Shown piece after piece: positions 32,331-43,489 of a stretch of 64,000 nucleotides of DNA. Source of the stretch: Anthoceros angustus (taxonomy: Eukaryota; Streptophyta; Anthocerotopsida; Anthocerotales; Anthocerotaceae); contig VJWM01000323.1 of the NCBI GenBank assembly GCA_010909165.1, positions 1 through 64,000 of the forward strand, in the 5' to 3' direction. The notes beneath the pieces are model-generated. The model saw nothing but the letters and a program-made list of their open reading frames with translations, had not been told where the DNA came from and did not search any database. How positions within the stretch are numbered: the stretch's first letter is position 1; every line of letters begins with the position of its first letter. Position numbers and translations under genes: made by a program.

Positions 32331-33470
32331 CCGCTCCATGCCGTGATTTCAAGTAGAGACCCAATCCATGCCGTGATTTCCAGAGAGACCCATTCCATGC
32401 TGTGATTTCCGCTCAATTTTTCAGTTGATGCGTAACCACCGTGACATGATGTTGGTGAAGGGATGGTGGCGGGCGGGATCACGTACCCGCGTATCTTGTA
32501 GAGCATTGCAAGGTCGTGCCAAGACCTGCTCCAATCGTGATTTCTCTCAAATTTTCAGGCGTAACTAGCTAGTGCGATTTGATGTTAGAGAAGGCGATAG
32601 TAGCATGGCGGGTGTCTCGTGTACATGTACAATCGCAAGTAGTTGCAAGGTCGCCAAGACCCATTCCATGCTTATTTCTTATCTCAAATTTTCAGCGATG
32701 CGTGTACTATGATGTGAAGTTAGGGAAGGCGATGGAAGAAGGCAGAGGAGGATAGGAGTGGAGCAACCAACAGCAGCCATGGTCGAGGCAAGGGCAAAAA
32801 GGCGCAGGACATGAGGCGGTTGTCTAGGGGAGAGAGAAGGAGGGAGGACTTGAGCCACCATAGCAAACATGGGTCCGCTGTAGCACAAACTCGAGGCACA
32901 AAAGGCACCGAGTGCTCAAGGACAAACTAGTAAACGACGTGGACGTGTACAAAGTATGTACGTTATCCGTGTGACGTATATGCTTATTTTATATAAAATA
33001 GAATATGACCATATATCACAGGAAATTACCATATAGTATATGTTACCATGAACAATACGTGTATTTTACAAAGAATGTATTCATACATGTATTTTTATAT
33101 ATGTGTATTCATACGAGTATCGGTGGGAACTACTAAGTAAAACTAGGTATTCCATAGGGTAATAGTAGTAAAAAGAGGAAGGTAGATGGGGAGGAGGTTC
33201 GGTACCAAGCCAACGTAACAAGAGACGATGTAACACTTTGGTTGTTGCAATTATGTTGAAATTTTGAGAGGGACACAAACCACCTCTCACTACATTGCAA
33301 CATAATTGCAACAAGACTTACATGACGTAATAAGGTGGAGGGTTGGTTTCCAAACCTAATCGTAATAAGGGGTCCCAAAAGTGTAACAAGACCCCAAGAT
33401 TTTAACATAATTGCAACAAAGGGGTCCAAATCTTAACATAAAGTGTAACATATGCCCTTTTCTAGTAGGG

Positions 33471-34875
33471 GATTCCGAAGTCTAATAGGTTTTCCACTAG
33501 CTCTTTATGTGAGAAGCGCACTCCCCAAACACTTCCAGAGAGCAGATAAGGTTTGTTCTTCATATCATGCTGGGTAGTGCATAGTTTCTAAGAACCATTC
33601 TGCTGAAGGATGCATGACTACCTTGTTTACATGTCCTGTGCGGAGTGTATATGCATATGTGGCTTCTTAAAAAGGTAGGCCATCGGCAGGCTTGCGTCTC
33701 AGTTGTCGTAGAGGTGTGGCAATCTAGATACCAGCGTGCAATAGTCACACAGGTTGCAGCTAGGAGGAAACGTGCTTCCATTGTATTGGGGGCCAGCACC
33801 CTTTCGATTACATGGGACGGGGCGCGGCGGGCCGCGCCTGCGGGGAACCTTTGGCCGGCAAAGCTTTCATTATGTCGGTCCAGGAGGGCCCGGCATGCCT
33901 AACTTAGGCGTTCACCCATGTTCATGTTATAATTACACTGGTTGTGCAATAATACCGTCTGATTTAATACTCGTCTGATCTCCATTTATGCGAGAGGTTT
34001 CTGAAGGAGCATTGGCATCACAGTGCGACTAAGCAATGAGAGAGACAAAGCAGCAAAACATCGGTCCAAAAGTTATAAATCAAGTATATGCAACTTGCTA
34101 TCGATGGCATGGACCGAGAAGAGAGCTCCCTCATTTCCTCCGATATCCCAAAGAGTTGGCGGAGGCATCACTTATTAATGTTCATGTGGTGGGATGTATG
34201 ATACATAATTGCACTTTCAAGGCGAGGGCATATTTACACTACGCTAATGCATAACGACGCCAATCTCACTATCCATATAATTCGTGATGTCATATTTTCT
34301 TATGAAGGGTGCTTCCTAAAAGTTCTTTACCTCCACCGGATAATACTTGCCGTGAGAACAAGAACCAGCCTACTATTCGCATTCTAAATATGCTCATCGA
34401 CCTTCGTGTGTTCGTTAAAATAAAGGTTGGGTTCCTATTGGTTAGTCATACCCATGATCAAAGTTGATCAAATGTTTTCTGCTTCTAGGCACAAAGAAGC
34501 TTACTATACACTTTCGAGATCTCTACAGTGGGCTTTCACCCCAACGCCCGGGTTAAAGTAATAATAGAGGTGGTAGATTTTCGGTCTTATGTATGGCCCA
34601 TTAAGAAGGGGACGAGAGGATATGCATACAAGGCGCCGGGAATAATAACTGCCCTTCCAACATCAATTTAAAATCATGAGAGAGGAACGGCGGGACCGAG
34701 GTCAAGTTACGGTCATCCGAAGTAAGCAGTACTCAACCTCCCCTCAATGGGAATCAAAAGATGGTTTGGAATTTTTGAAATTTGTTCCAACAACCACCGT
34801 ACTGAAGAGAATTGAGGACTTGCTCAAAGGATCTTATACATTGATTATGATAATAGAAAGTACATTGAGTTTATA
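33471..34875. other. No recognisable gene
   Basis: Short frames only (for instance 34036-34254 and 34676-34903 on the plus strand). No match to element domains, no RNA gene seen. A short GC-rich stretch at 33815-33900 stands out from AT-rich flanks. Confidence 0.3.
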
Positions 34876-35023
34876 TGAAGTAGGTGGTTATAGGTTGTTG
34901 TAACCAATTAACCATAAATAACTAAAGCAACTACTTCTAACCCTAAGAATTAATTAATTATTAATTCTAGGGATTTATAGGAGCCCTAATGAATAGTGCC
35001 CTAATATGCAAGGTATTTCATCA
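34876..35023 (-). repeat. Copia 3' LTR (148 bp), second Copia family
   Basis: Minus strand TGATGAAATACC to CACCTACTTCA, preceded on that strand by the PPT AGTGAGTGGGAG (35024-35035). It fits the minus-strand Copia pol that ends at 36933. Partial copies lie at 46847-46942 and about 59240-59396. No target duplication found. Confidence 0.65.
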
Positions 35024-35398
35024 CTCCCACTCACTATGAAATAGGGGTAAAAACTAGCTATCCAATGAGCTAAGTAGCTAAGGAGAACTCCCACTTATTG
35101 AAAAATAGGAGCCTAAAAAGTTGAAATGAAAACTTGAATTGAAAAATACATTTCATTGTTATTGTCTCCATAATAAAGTTGAAATAGCTAGCCTTGATAA
35201 CGGGCTGTAAATATGGCATAAGAAATATATCACTGAAAAAATATGGTCTTCAATTCAATAAGTAAAAGGGTAAGGCCATATTTCCCTCCAACCACTAAAA
35301 ACGGGTGTACAGGAAACCCGTCTCCATCCACAAGTTGCTTCATTCTGACAAGGGCAAGCAAGAGCTATGGCGAGGTTGAAAATGCCTAGAGGAAGCAT

Positions 35399-35869
35399 AT
35401 GCGAACAAACAGCGCGGGCGCCATGACTGAGAGTAGGAGGGCATCACTTGCCTACAGGGACTCTCGCGGCCGATTTGCAGGAGTCCCTGTCAACAGAAAA
35501 CGGCCTCCAAAGGCCCATCATGCACAAACAACTCCGTCTTCACGAAGGCCGAAAATCCAACATACCTCTCGGCGTCCACGAGGAAACCATCAGCAAACAA
35601 CAAGCTTGATCATCTTGTCTTCTTCAGATGACGAAAACGGAGAAGAGGAAGAAGAAGATTGGAGCCATGCCTCTAGAGAAGACAGAAAAGGTGAGATACC
35701 TCCTTTCTTCCCTTCTTATTGTGCTTGTGGAAAAGCCGTAGGACACATGCTCCATGCTCCTTGGTACTTGTGGCACCACCCTCCTGCTAACCAACCAAGT
35801 GTGGACGATGAAGGTGAAAACCCATGTTTGCAGATGCCACACGACACCACCCACGATACGGATCTGTAG
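35399..35869 (+). CDS. Hypothetical protein, 156 residues
   Basis: An uninterrupted frame in a region of otherwise short frames. The N-terminus is basic (RRASLAYRDSRGRFAG), the middle has LIILSSSDDENGEEEEEDWS, and the C-terminal third contains CACGKAVGHMLHAPWYLW with a few Cys and His. No family recognised. It lies inside about 1.9 kb separating Copia pol from its LTR and may be part of an insertion there, since 'cgggctgtaa' flanks it at 35204 and 36898. Could be non-coding. Confidence 0.3.
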   Translation: MRTNSAGAMTESRRASLAYRDSRGRFAGVPVNRKRPPKAHHAQTTPSSRRPKIQHTSRRPRGNHQQTTSLIILSSSDDENGEEEEEDWSHASREDRKGEIPPFFPSYCACGKAVGHMLHAPWYLWHHPPANQPSVDDEGENPCLQMPHDTTHDTDL

Positions 35870-36932
35870 GGTCCTCCTTGGGGTTGTGTGCATGCCTCGA
35901 GGCTGGGATGGCTACCAAAACAAAGAGGAACACTCCCCCAAAATTGCTAGTGACCCAGGTGAGATGCGGCGCCGGGCCATATGTGGAGGAGGAGGCGCTG
36001 CAGATCGCAGCATCGCTTGCTAGCAGCCCATAAGCACGCCTTGGGGCTGTCACATCTTGAATGTATTGGAAGCTGACAGACACGCTCCTCTCTTGGTGGA
36101 GTCTTCCTTCTTACATCCTACAGATGGCACATGGACGCCTCTCCTCCACAAACTGTTCTTGAGAAGAAGGCTTGGATTGGAATATCTTGTGCTCGAGATG
36201 GTTGCAGCGGGCTGACGTGATTCCTTGTGAAGCTGATTATTACATCTGTAGATAAGATTACACATCCAAGTTGTATGTGGCTAAGGTGTCTTGGATCTTT
36301 GGCATGTGCAGAGGCTAGAGATAAGGATAAGGGAAAAGCTGACTGACAAAGACACAAGTATGTATTTTCCTTTGTCATTCGGTGAGGATCCCTTAGAGTA
36401 TTTCGTGGCTGATATAAGAAAATAGCTAACGAAATTTCTACTTGCATAAATTGGATGCTTCTCAAAAATGTAACAGGAGAAATGCTAATATCCCAACATG
36501 CGAACGTGGCTACTATAAACCAGGCTTGTTGCCCCTAGGGACTATGAAAAGAAAGTCTATGTTGTTACCCTAGGGAAGGAAACTAGTCGAGGTGATGCCA
36601 TGAGCCTATGTCCGTGAGGAAACATGGATCCATATGATGAAGATAGCTCTACCATGTGAGGAATTTCGGGCACATGAAACACGTGTTTCGTAAGTGCCTT
36701 TGGTGTTAATCCCATTATATATAACTTTATTATATTAAATATATAATACTTTATTATATTAATATTAATATATGCTAAAACTACAAGGGCATTTTGCAGG
36801 ATGTGTGTGGACAATTAATGATGAGGCGAAAAGGATGACAACTCCTATTTGAAATAGAAGAGGAAATTTATGAAGAGGAAATAAACTTAAGTATTTCGGG
36901 CTGTAATTATGAAATTAACTTAATTCCGCCCA
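35870..36932. other. No recognisable gene
   Basis: AT-rich in part (36710-36780 is nearly all A/T). No domain, repeat or RNA gene recognised. Probably the 3' untranslated part of the Copia element plus an insertion. Confidence 0.3.
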
Positions 36933-37560
36933 CTAGCTGCTAAGTGTGAGATTAGGGTAGGGTTTGGACACCAAGTCCATAATACCTAGACACTTCATGT
37001 GTTTCCTATGCAACTCACGACCTAATGATTTTGTTAACAAATCAGCAGCATTATCTTTGGTTTGAATATAACTTATGTCTATTGTATTATCTTCTAACTT
37101 CTCTCTTATAAAATGATACTCAACTCCTACATGTTTTGTTCTAGAGTGAAAAACAGGGTTTCTAGCTAAGGCAATGGCACCCTGACTATCACTAAACAAA
37201 ATTGTAGGCTTAAGTTGAAAATGTTGGAGTTCGCCTAAAATTAATCGACTCCACACTATATCCTTTGGGGTTAATATACGATTACTAGATAGAGACAGCG
37301 GTAGGTTGTTTCTTACTTGACAGGATATGGGAGCTCCTCCTAAAAGTAATACATAACTTTGATCGGTTGCGTGAGTCGGGATCACCCGACATAGTCGACA
37401 TCGCATAAGCTGTTAATATTAACTTCTCGATGCGGTGTATGCTTGAACATTAGTCCTGCTTGCATAGTCCTTCAAATATCAAGATGATCGCTTCGATGTC
37501 CAATGCGTCGGATTCCAAAAATTGAGGCGAGCTTACTTCAAAAGCAATATCGGTCTAGTA
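36933..37560 (-). pseudogene. Copia RNase H (second Copia, minus strand)
   Basis: The frame 36933-37406 contains TPKDIVWSRLILGEL, LFSDSQGAIALARNPVFHSR, TKHVGVEYHFIREKLED and TKDNAADLLTKSLGRELHRK, ending at its natural stop. These are complete Copia RNase H blocks including D-S-Q-x-A and the ADLLTK motif. The N-terminal side (37407-37560) is damaged. Confidence 0.88.
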
Positions 37561-37567
37561 AAATTAC

Positions 37568-38370
37568 TCAAATATAAATTGCCAACAACATGTCGATATG
37601 GAACGACATCTCTAACTTCTCTTCGGCTGTCTTAGGACTCATATCAGAAGTAAGCCTAACTCCACTAGCAAAAGGTGTAGAAGCCGGCTTAGCATCCTCA
37701 AGACCAAACTTAATTAAGCATTCTTTAATGTACTTAGTTTGTACAATACTTAAAGTCTTATCATTACGATCTCTAATGATATTAACTTCTAGTGCATATG
37801 TCATCTCTCCTAAGTCAGACATCTCAAACAAAGTCCTCAACCAGGTCTTTGTTTCTGCTAGGAGTGTAGGAGAAGATGTGGCCATAAAAACATCATCAAC
37901 ATATAATAGGAGATAAAATATACCATATATATATTTACCAGATATATAGTTAAGTTTGGTCTTGAGGATAACTATATCTATATATAACTATATAGATAAA
38001 ATATATCTTAACTATATCTATATATAACTATATAGATAAAATAGTTAAGTTTGGTCTTGAGGATGCTAAGCCGGCTTAAGTTTGAGATTAGTTATATCTT
38101 TACCAGATATAAGACTATATAAACAAGCGTCACCTTGACTCTGTTTAAATCCTCTGCCGACAAGTTGCACATGAATAGTTAAGTTCCAATTCTTGCCTGA
38201 TTGCTTGAGGCCATAAAGGCCTTTAATAAGTCGGCATACCCAATCCTCTTTGCCTTTAACTTCGTAACCCTCAGGTTGTCTCATGTATATTTCTTCTTTC
38301 AAGCGCCCATATAAATTTGCCGTCTTTACATCCATCATATGGAGTTCAAGATCAAATTGGGTAGCTAAAG
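37568..38370 (-). pseudogene. Copia RT, C-terminal two thirds (second Copia)
   Basis: 38066-38338 reads MMDVKTANLYGRLKEEIYMR, QPEGYEVKGKEDWVCRLIKG, LYGLKQSGKNWN and GDACLYS. 37568-37885 reads TLFEMSDLGEMTYALEVNII and SIVQTKYIKECLIKFGLEDA. The DDM/DDI active-site segment between them has been replaced by the AT-rich duplicated block at 37917-38065. The N-terminal third continues at 43085-43349 beyond the solo LTR. Confidence 0.88.
37917..38065. repeat. AT-rich local duplication inside Copia RT
   Basis: Two copies of an approximately 52-bp unit containing 'aactatatctatatataac', bordered by the direct repeat 'agttaagtttggtcttgagga' at about 37949 and 38042. The border repeat also resembles the RT sequence near 37700. 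It replaces the RT active site. Confidence 0.75.
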
Positions 38371-38375
38371 CAAAT

Positions 38376-41300
38376 TGTGGTAGGGAAAACCCCGGGGCTT
38401 CCGAGATCCTCCCACTCTAGCGGCCACACTTATCCCTTTAACCCGTCGTTGGGTTTCGTCCCATGAGACTTGTGTGAAAGTTCGAGGCCTTGCGATGCCG
38501 ATCGCTACTGCGAGACACAACTTCTCAGCCTTCTAAGAGCAAGGCGCCTCTACTCACCCCTCTTCTGGCCGGTGCACCACTTTGCTTGAAAAATCACCAA
38601 TCCTCGACCTACAGCGACCTGCAATTACGGTCACGCCTTAGCGGCGAGCCTATCACGGGCGCCAGGACCCCCCGATCCACACATTTCGTCCCTACTTCTA
38701 AGACCACTCTTCTCCACTCGGGGCGCTCTTTTACTTGCAGTTGGGATTCGTCCCTTAGGCTCTGCACTGTGGCCTTCACTAACCTACCTCTAATCTACTC
38801 ATCTCCTCATCCTCTTCCTCCTATTCTAACCTCGATTCGGGCTTCTTGGTTTGACTCGCCCTTGCACGCACGGGTCGGCCTCCACCAAGTTCTTCCTTGG
38901 GCGGTTGCTATGAGTTTGACACGGTGAGAACCTCCGAGTCTTTCCTGTAGTCTACCCTCAAGCCGAGTTCCACAGGCATTGCCACACACCCAAAGCAAAG
39001 CAATTTCAGCAACCATTCACAAGCAACTCGTTTAGGCACTTGTGAGCAAGTCCTCCACCAAGCACTCCACAGCGACTTCCTCTCTACGGTGTGCGTTGGC
39101 TCACGGTCCTCTGTAATGGCAAAGGACTCGATGAGTGTGGGCGCAAGGCGTGATACTTTACTTTGTGAAATCCTCCTCCTCTTATAGGAGGCCTTCATAC
39201 AACCTCCCTTAGGTGCTGCGGTCACCTTTTCCAATTTCTATTATTTCCTACCTTGACATTTAAGGCTGCATCTAAATCTATTTATCGATTGGTAAATTCT
39301 ATTCTACCTAGGATCATCCTTAAAGGATGTCAGCTTACGTCACCTGTCCTTTCTATTCTTCTATCTAGCATTTATGGTCTTTGACCATATCTAGTCTTCA
39401 CCTTGCTGGGACAGGGACGCGTCGTTGTGGATTGGCTCCCTCGCCCTCCTTTTGCTCTTGCCCCTTCCCAGCCCTTGTCATCTTCCTAATGTGTGGGGCA
39501 AGTACAATCTTGCCCCTTCCTCCCTCTCCGAGGGGCGGCGCTCTGATTCCTCCATCATCCAGCAATCGCGCCCCCCTCCGCGCGCTCAGGCGCCTTTTTC
39601 TCCTTCTTCTTCCCCTTCGGTTATGGTCCCTGGGGTTGAGATCCTTTTTGCTCCTTTCCTGTTGTTTGATTTGTCCATGCCTATCATGGAGCATCTTCAA
39701 AGTTCCTCCCCATTCTTGTGATGTTGTTTCACTAATCCTCGGGTCGTTGTCTCCTCTCACAGCGGCCTTCTCTTGCTCGTGGGGTGAGGAACTTCTCACC
39801 CTCCTTCTTCCTTTGGTGGATCTCCTCCTCCTCGGTGGGGTTGTCTCCCCACCTCCTCTTGTTCAGGACCCCGGCTCCTTCATTCACGGGAGGGCTCAAC
39901 AGTCCCGCGCTTGCCTACCGGTGGGACTGGCGTGTGTCTACGGTGGTCTGGCTACTCTGGTGTGGTGGGTGACCCCAGGAGGTGGGCTGTCCCCCTCCTT
40001 GCTCTCTGCGCCATCTTCCTCTCGGCGGCGGCTCTCCTTCCCTGACTCCCAGTTCCTCGGAGTCCATGTCACTTGATGGCCTCATCAAAATCGGAGGCCT
40101 CATGCACTTGCAGCTCCTTATCATCATCATGAGGACCCAATGTCCTCCTCTTGGCCAAGCAAGATCTCATTGTTGGCCTTCAAAATCTATTGTGAGTGAG
40201 CCCCAAGCTATGATATTGCATTTGGAGATCATCAATCTCCATAGGCCACTCTCCATCCTCACACCTACTGTAGGCGTCTCGCGGTGGTCAATTCTCCCAC
40301 CTTGACATGGAGGTTACATTCTCCTCCTTGCTTCCTTTAATTTGGTGGCCAATTTTTTGAAGGGCATAATCAAAATCCTCTTCCTCACCACCGGCATCCA
40401 TGTACCACTTTCTTGTGGTACTCCTCTTCTTGGAACCTCCTTTGTTCCTTCGCCATTGAGCAAGTCTCTCCTTCTCCACCACTCACTTCTCGCTCTAGCT
40501 CTCACTCTTGATCTTGAGCCTTTAGCTCCAGCCTTCTCTTCCAAATTGAAGGGTCCTTCTTCCTCTTCCATGTCCGGATCTTGATGGCTTGCGTAGCCAT
40601 CACACTGCTCTTGTCCATTTCTTCTTCTCCTTCCCCTCCGTTTTGCCCTTTTGCTCTTGCTCTAATTGGGCAAAATGCTCCTCGCCTTACATCTCCATGA
40701 GTCCTTTGGGTTGTCGAATGGCTCTCTCTCTTGTGACAACCTTCCCTCCGGGACTTTCTCCGCCGTTGATCCACAAGGTCGCGTTGAGCTTCTGACCTTC
40801 TCCAACTTGGCTGCCTTCGTCGGACTCCATGGCTCCAATTGCCACTTGGTCCTGCTTTCCTCCGGCCATGTCTTGGGCTTTCACTTCCTCTTGGCATGCC
40901 CACAAGGGGCTCCTAGCCCCTTCAAATCCACATGGTGAGTGCTTCACAAGCACTCGGCAATTCTCTAAGGGCCCAATTCCCTTTGTTCTTGAAATCTCCA
41001 GCTCTCCCTTGCTCGGGCCATCACAGCGGTCCCTCACAGTCGCTCCATCCGCCTTCCTCCAAGCGGGTGGTGGCCTGGCGCCCGCCAGCTCGTGTTTTCT
41101 CCTTCCTTCCCACCGTGGCTGCACCTTCTGTGGGGTGCTGCCTACAGCGGTGGTGCTCCCGCGTGCTCCCCTACCACTGATACCATGGTGGGCGCCCCTG
41201 ATGGTGCCCACCCTCTTGGGTGGGGCCTCCCCTCTGGGGTAGGCTGGGGTGCCTCTTCCCTAGGCACAAATGAGATGGTGGGGACTCCCCACCCTTGGTG

Positions 41301-43079
41301 TAGTCCTCCTCTCATAGACTACCATTCGGCCCTCGGCGGTTCTGCCTCCTCCTCCTTGCTTGTGGGGAAAAGCCCCACTCCGGCAACCTTGCCTCCTCTT
41401 CCCTCCTTGCTCTCATGCTTGTGGAGTCGACCTCCCATGTCTTCCTCAATGCAAAAGGCAAGGCCTTTCCAAACTTGGCTGGAGATGGATGACTCAAAGG
41501 ATGCCACATCTTCCAACTCCTTGCTTGTGAGAAGTCCTCCACAAATGCACCAAATAGGTGCTAAGGTAAGGCCTTGGCCCTTCCTCATCCACAATTTGGC
41601 TTGAGGAGCTTCTCCCGGTGGTGGATGTAGGCCTCATACATGATGGTGCCCAATCGGCTTGGCTCCTCTCGAAATCTTCCACAAAATTGGAGGAAGTTGG
41701 TCTTTGAAATAAAGTCCTTTGGTAATTTACCAACCCCGGCACAATCTTTGAAAACCTCCACTTGACTCCTTGATGCTCTCTTTTCCGGCCATTCTTGGCA
41801 TGGGCCTTCACTCCATCCATCATGTCGAGGAGCTCTGCGGAATTCGGAGAGGGTCCTCTTCCTCCATTCGACCTTTCGAGGAGAGCAATTCGAGCTCTCC
41901 TCCTCCGGTCCCATACACTGTCGATACTGCCGGTCCAGCGAGGATCCGTTCGAGCATTCCTTCCTCGGCGGCTGCCTCGATTGATGGAGATTGATGAACA
42001 CTCCTCAATCAATTCCAAATTGGTGTGCGGCCATACACCCATCAATTGGATGTTATCCTCCTCGGCTGAAATCACCAATCTCGGGGTTGGTGTGCAAAGC
42101 GTAAATTGGGGCATCACTCGCCTCTCCCCGGCGGCGCGGCTGCTGCCGCCCTTCCTCCTTGAGGAGGCCTTTGGCGGCTCCTTCCCTTGCCTTTCCTCTC
42201 GAGGCATGGCGCCTTCTGTTCCTGTGGAAGAGATTATCTCGATTCAGCACAAGCACCTCCCAAGCTTCTCCTTCTCAGTGTTGGGCCTGAAACACCGGCA
42301 AGGTTAGTGCTTGAGCTCCTTTTCTGCTTTCCTCTCTTCCTTCTTTCAAAGTGCCGGATAGCGCTCTTCCCTGGTCACGCGCGTCACTCTTGGTGCTCCA
42401 ACTTTTCGCTCTCTTCCTTTTCCGGCGGTGCTTTTCCGCTCCACTGGCGGCCTCTTCTCACCTCTTCTCCTCTTCTTCTTCCAATCGCTTTCAGCTGTTC
42501 CTTCCTTCCTTTCTCTCCCGTCTTCTTCGCTCGCCTTCCTTCCCTGGCGGCGGCGATGGCTTCCTTCTCTCCTTCTTGCGTTTACGCTCCGACTCAGTCG
42601 CGGTAAGTTGTCTCGATTCGAAGTGGAAAGTTGGCCAGCACTTTGCCCTCCAGATATACGCCACACGGAGGTTTCTCAACCCTAGATTTGTTCATCATTC
42701 CAAAATCCTAATTCCTACTTTTCTATTACCTTCTTCTAATTAATCTATATATTTATTCCCCTATTGGTGAGCATATATAGTGGATATCTCTATATCTAAA
42801 TTTCCTTTTTAGGCGAGTGCACTTACCGATGATGCTCTCTTTCTCGGCCTACGGTGTAGTGTGGCCTCGGTGATGAGTACGCCCTACCAACCTTTCGACG
42901 CCCTCCGCCTCGTCAAGTCGTTTGACCCGTTCTTCTTCTGGGATATCCTCTTCGCTTCCTAACAATATTTTACAACTCCGGCTTCAAGATTCTGAAATTT
43001 TCATGCTCCTCTTCAATCGTTCCTAGAAAAAATCAAACTTGTCTCTGGCTCTTTTAGTTGCCCAAACTTTTCGTTCACA
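38376..43079 (-). mobile_element. Solo LTR of long-LTR family 1 (4.70 kb) inserted in Copia RT
   Basis: Minus-strand start TGTGAACGAAAAGTTTGGGC, end CCCTACCACA, flanked by the 5-bp repeat CAAAT (38371-38375, 43080-43084). Removing it reconnects the Copia RT reading frame region across the site (LLQYNDI on one side, ALATQFDLE on the other), which proves an insertion. Same architecture as 16842-21624: TATA-like site near 42775, ORF from 42207, second TATA-like site near 39180. Confidence 0.78.
39380..42207 (-). pseudogene. ORF inside solo LTR (best-preserved copy)
   Basis: The ATG at 42207 opens the longest uninterrupted stretch of this ORF (237 codons, to 41494): MPREERQGKEPPKASSRRK, then HTNLELIEECSSISINRG, ARIALLERSNGGRGPSP, ELLDMMDGVKAHAKNGRK, and VPGLVNYQRTLF. 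Later frames give LLTSKELEDVASFESSISSQ, a HFAQLEQEQ-like segment, and a charged LATKLKEARRRM segment near 40314. It looks like a structural, nucleic-acid-binding type of protein by composition only. Similar to the ORFs at 2101 and 20722; not a known gag by motif. Confidence 0.5.
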
Positions 43080-43084
43080 CAAAT

Positions 43085-43488
43085 ATCATTGTATTGAAGC
43101 AGCTCTTGGGGCATAAGTAGCCTAAGGTATGTAATCGAGAACCGGGCAGGTAAAACCTCGGCAACTAAAAGCATTGCCTTATATCTCTCGATGGAACCAT
43201 CTCCTTTTCTCTTAATTTTAAATACCCACTTGCTGGTAACTATCTTCCGTCCCTTAGGTGGTTTGACTAATTCCCATGTAGAGTTATTAATTAAGGAATT
43301 GTACTCAGAATCTACAGCTACCTTCCATAGGAGCTGGATCATCTATATGATCATCAGACTCTTCATCATCACCCTCAAGAAGGTCATCAGACTCATCAAC
43401 ATGTGTGTCAACAGGCTCCTCTACTGGGTAAGAGGGAGGTGTGTCTGACTGTGGAAGATATGCTAACTCAAGGAGTCTGATACCATCG
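43085..43488 (-). pseudogene. Copia linker and RT N-terminus (second Copia)
   Basis: The minus strand reads ELAYLPQSDTPPSYPVEEPV, DDLLEGDDEESDDHIDDPAP (acidic linker), then VDSEYNSLINNSTWELVKPP and KGRKIVTSKWVFKIKRKGDG. It continues at 38370 after the solo LTR. The RT start is nearly identical, in inverse orientation, to 46690-46846. Confidence 0.88.
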
Positions 43489-43489
43489 A

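Larger units (their letters stand above)
30446..33470. mobile_element. TIR DNA transposon with CCCTACTAGAAA ends (CACTA-like, non-autonomous)
   Basis: Left end CCCTACTAGAAAGGGCAGCC and right end, on the minus strand, CCCTACTAGAAAAGGGCATA are inverted copies that continue with TATGTTACA. The 3-bp direct repeat GAT flanks both sides (30443-30445, 33471-33473). A 3-bp duplication and CTACTAGAAA ends are CACTA (En/Spm) hallmarks, although the first bases are CCC rather than CAC. The 3025-bp interior has no transposase; it holds long GGA arrays and repeated 'ccatgccgtgatttc' blocks. It would need transposase from elsewhere. Confidence 0.8.

Noticed and set aside
31463-32506. Very long open frames (up to 347 codons) on both strands
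   Set aside because: They are products of the GGA triplet repeat, giving homopolymer-like peptides in every frame; no start context, no domain.
43476-43487. PBS-like TGGTATCAGA on the minus strand
   Set aside because: No LTR end lies beside it and it sits between linker and gag sequence; probably chance or a displaced scrap.
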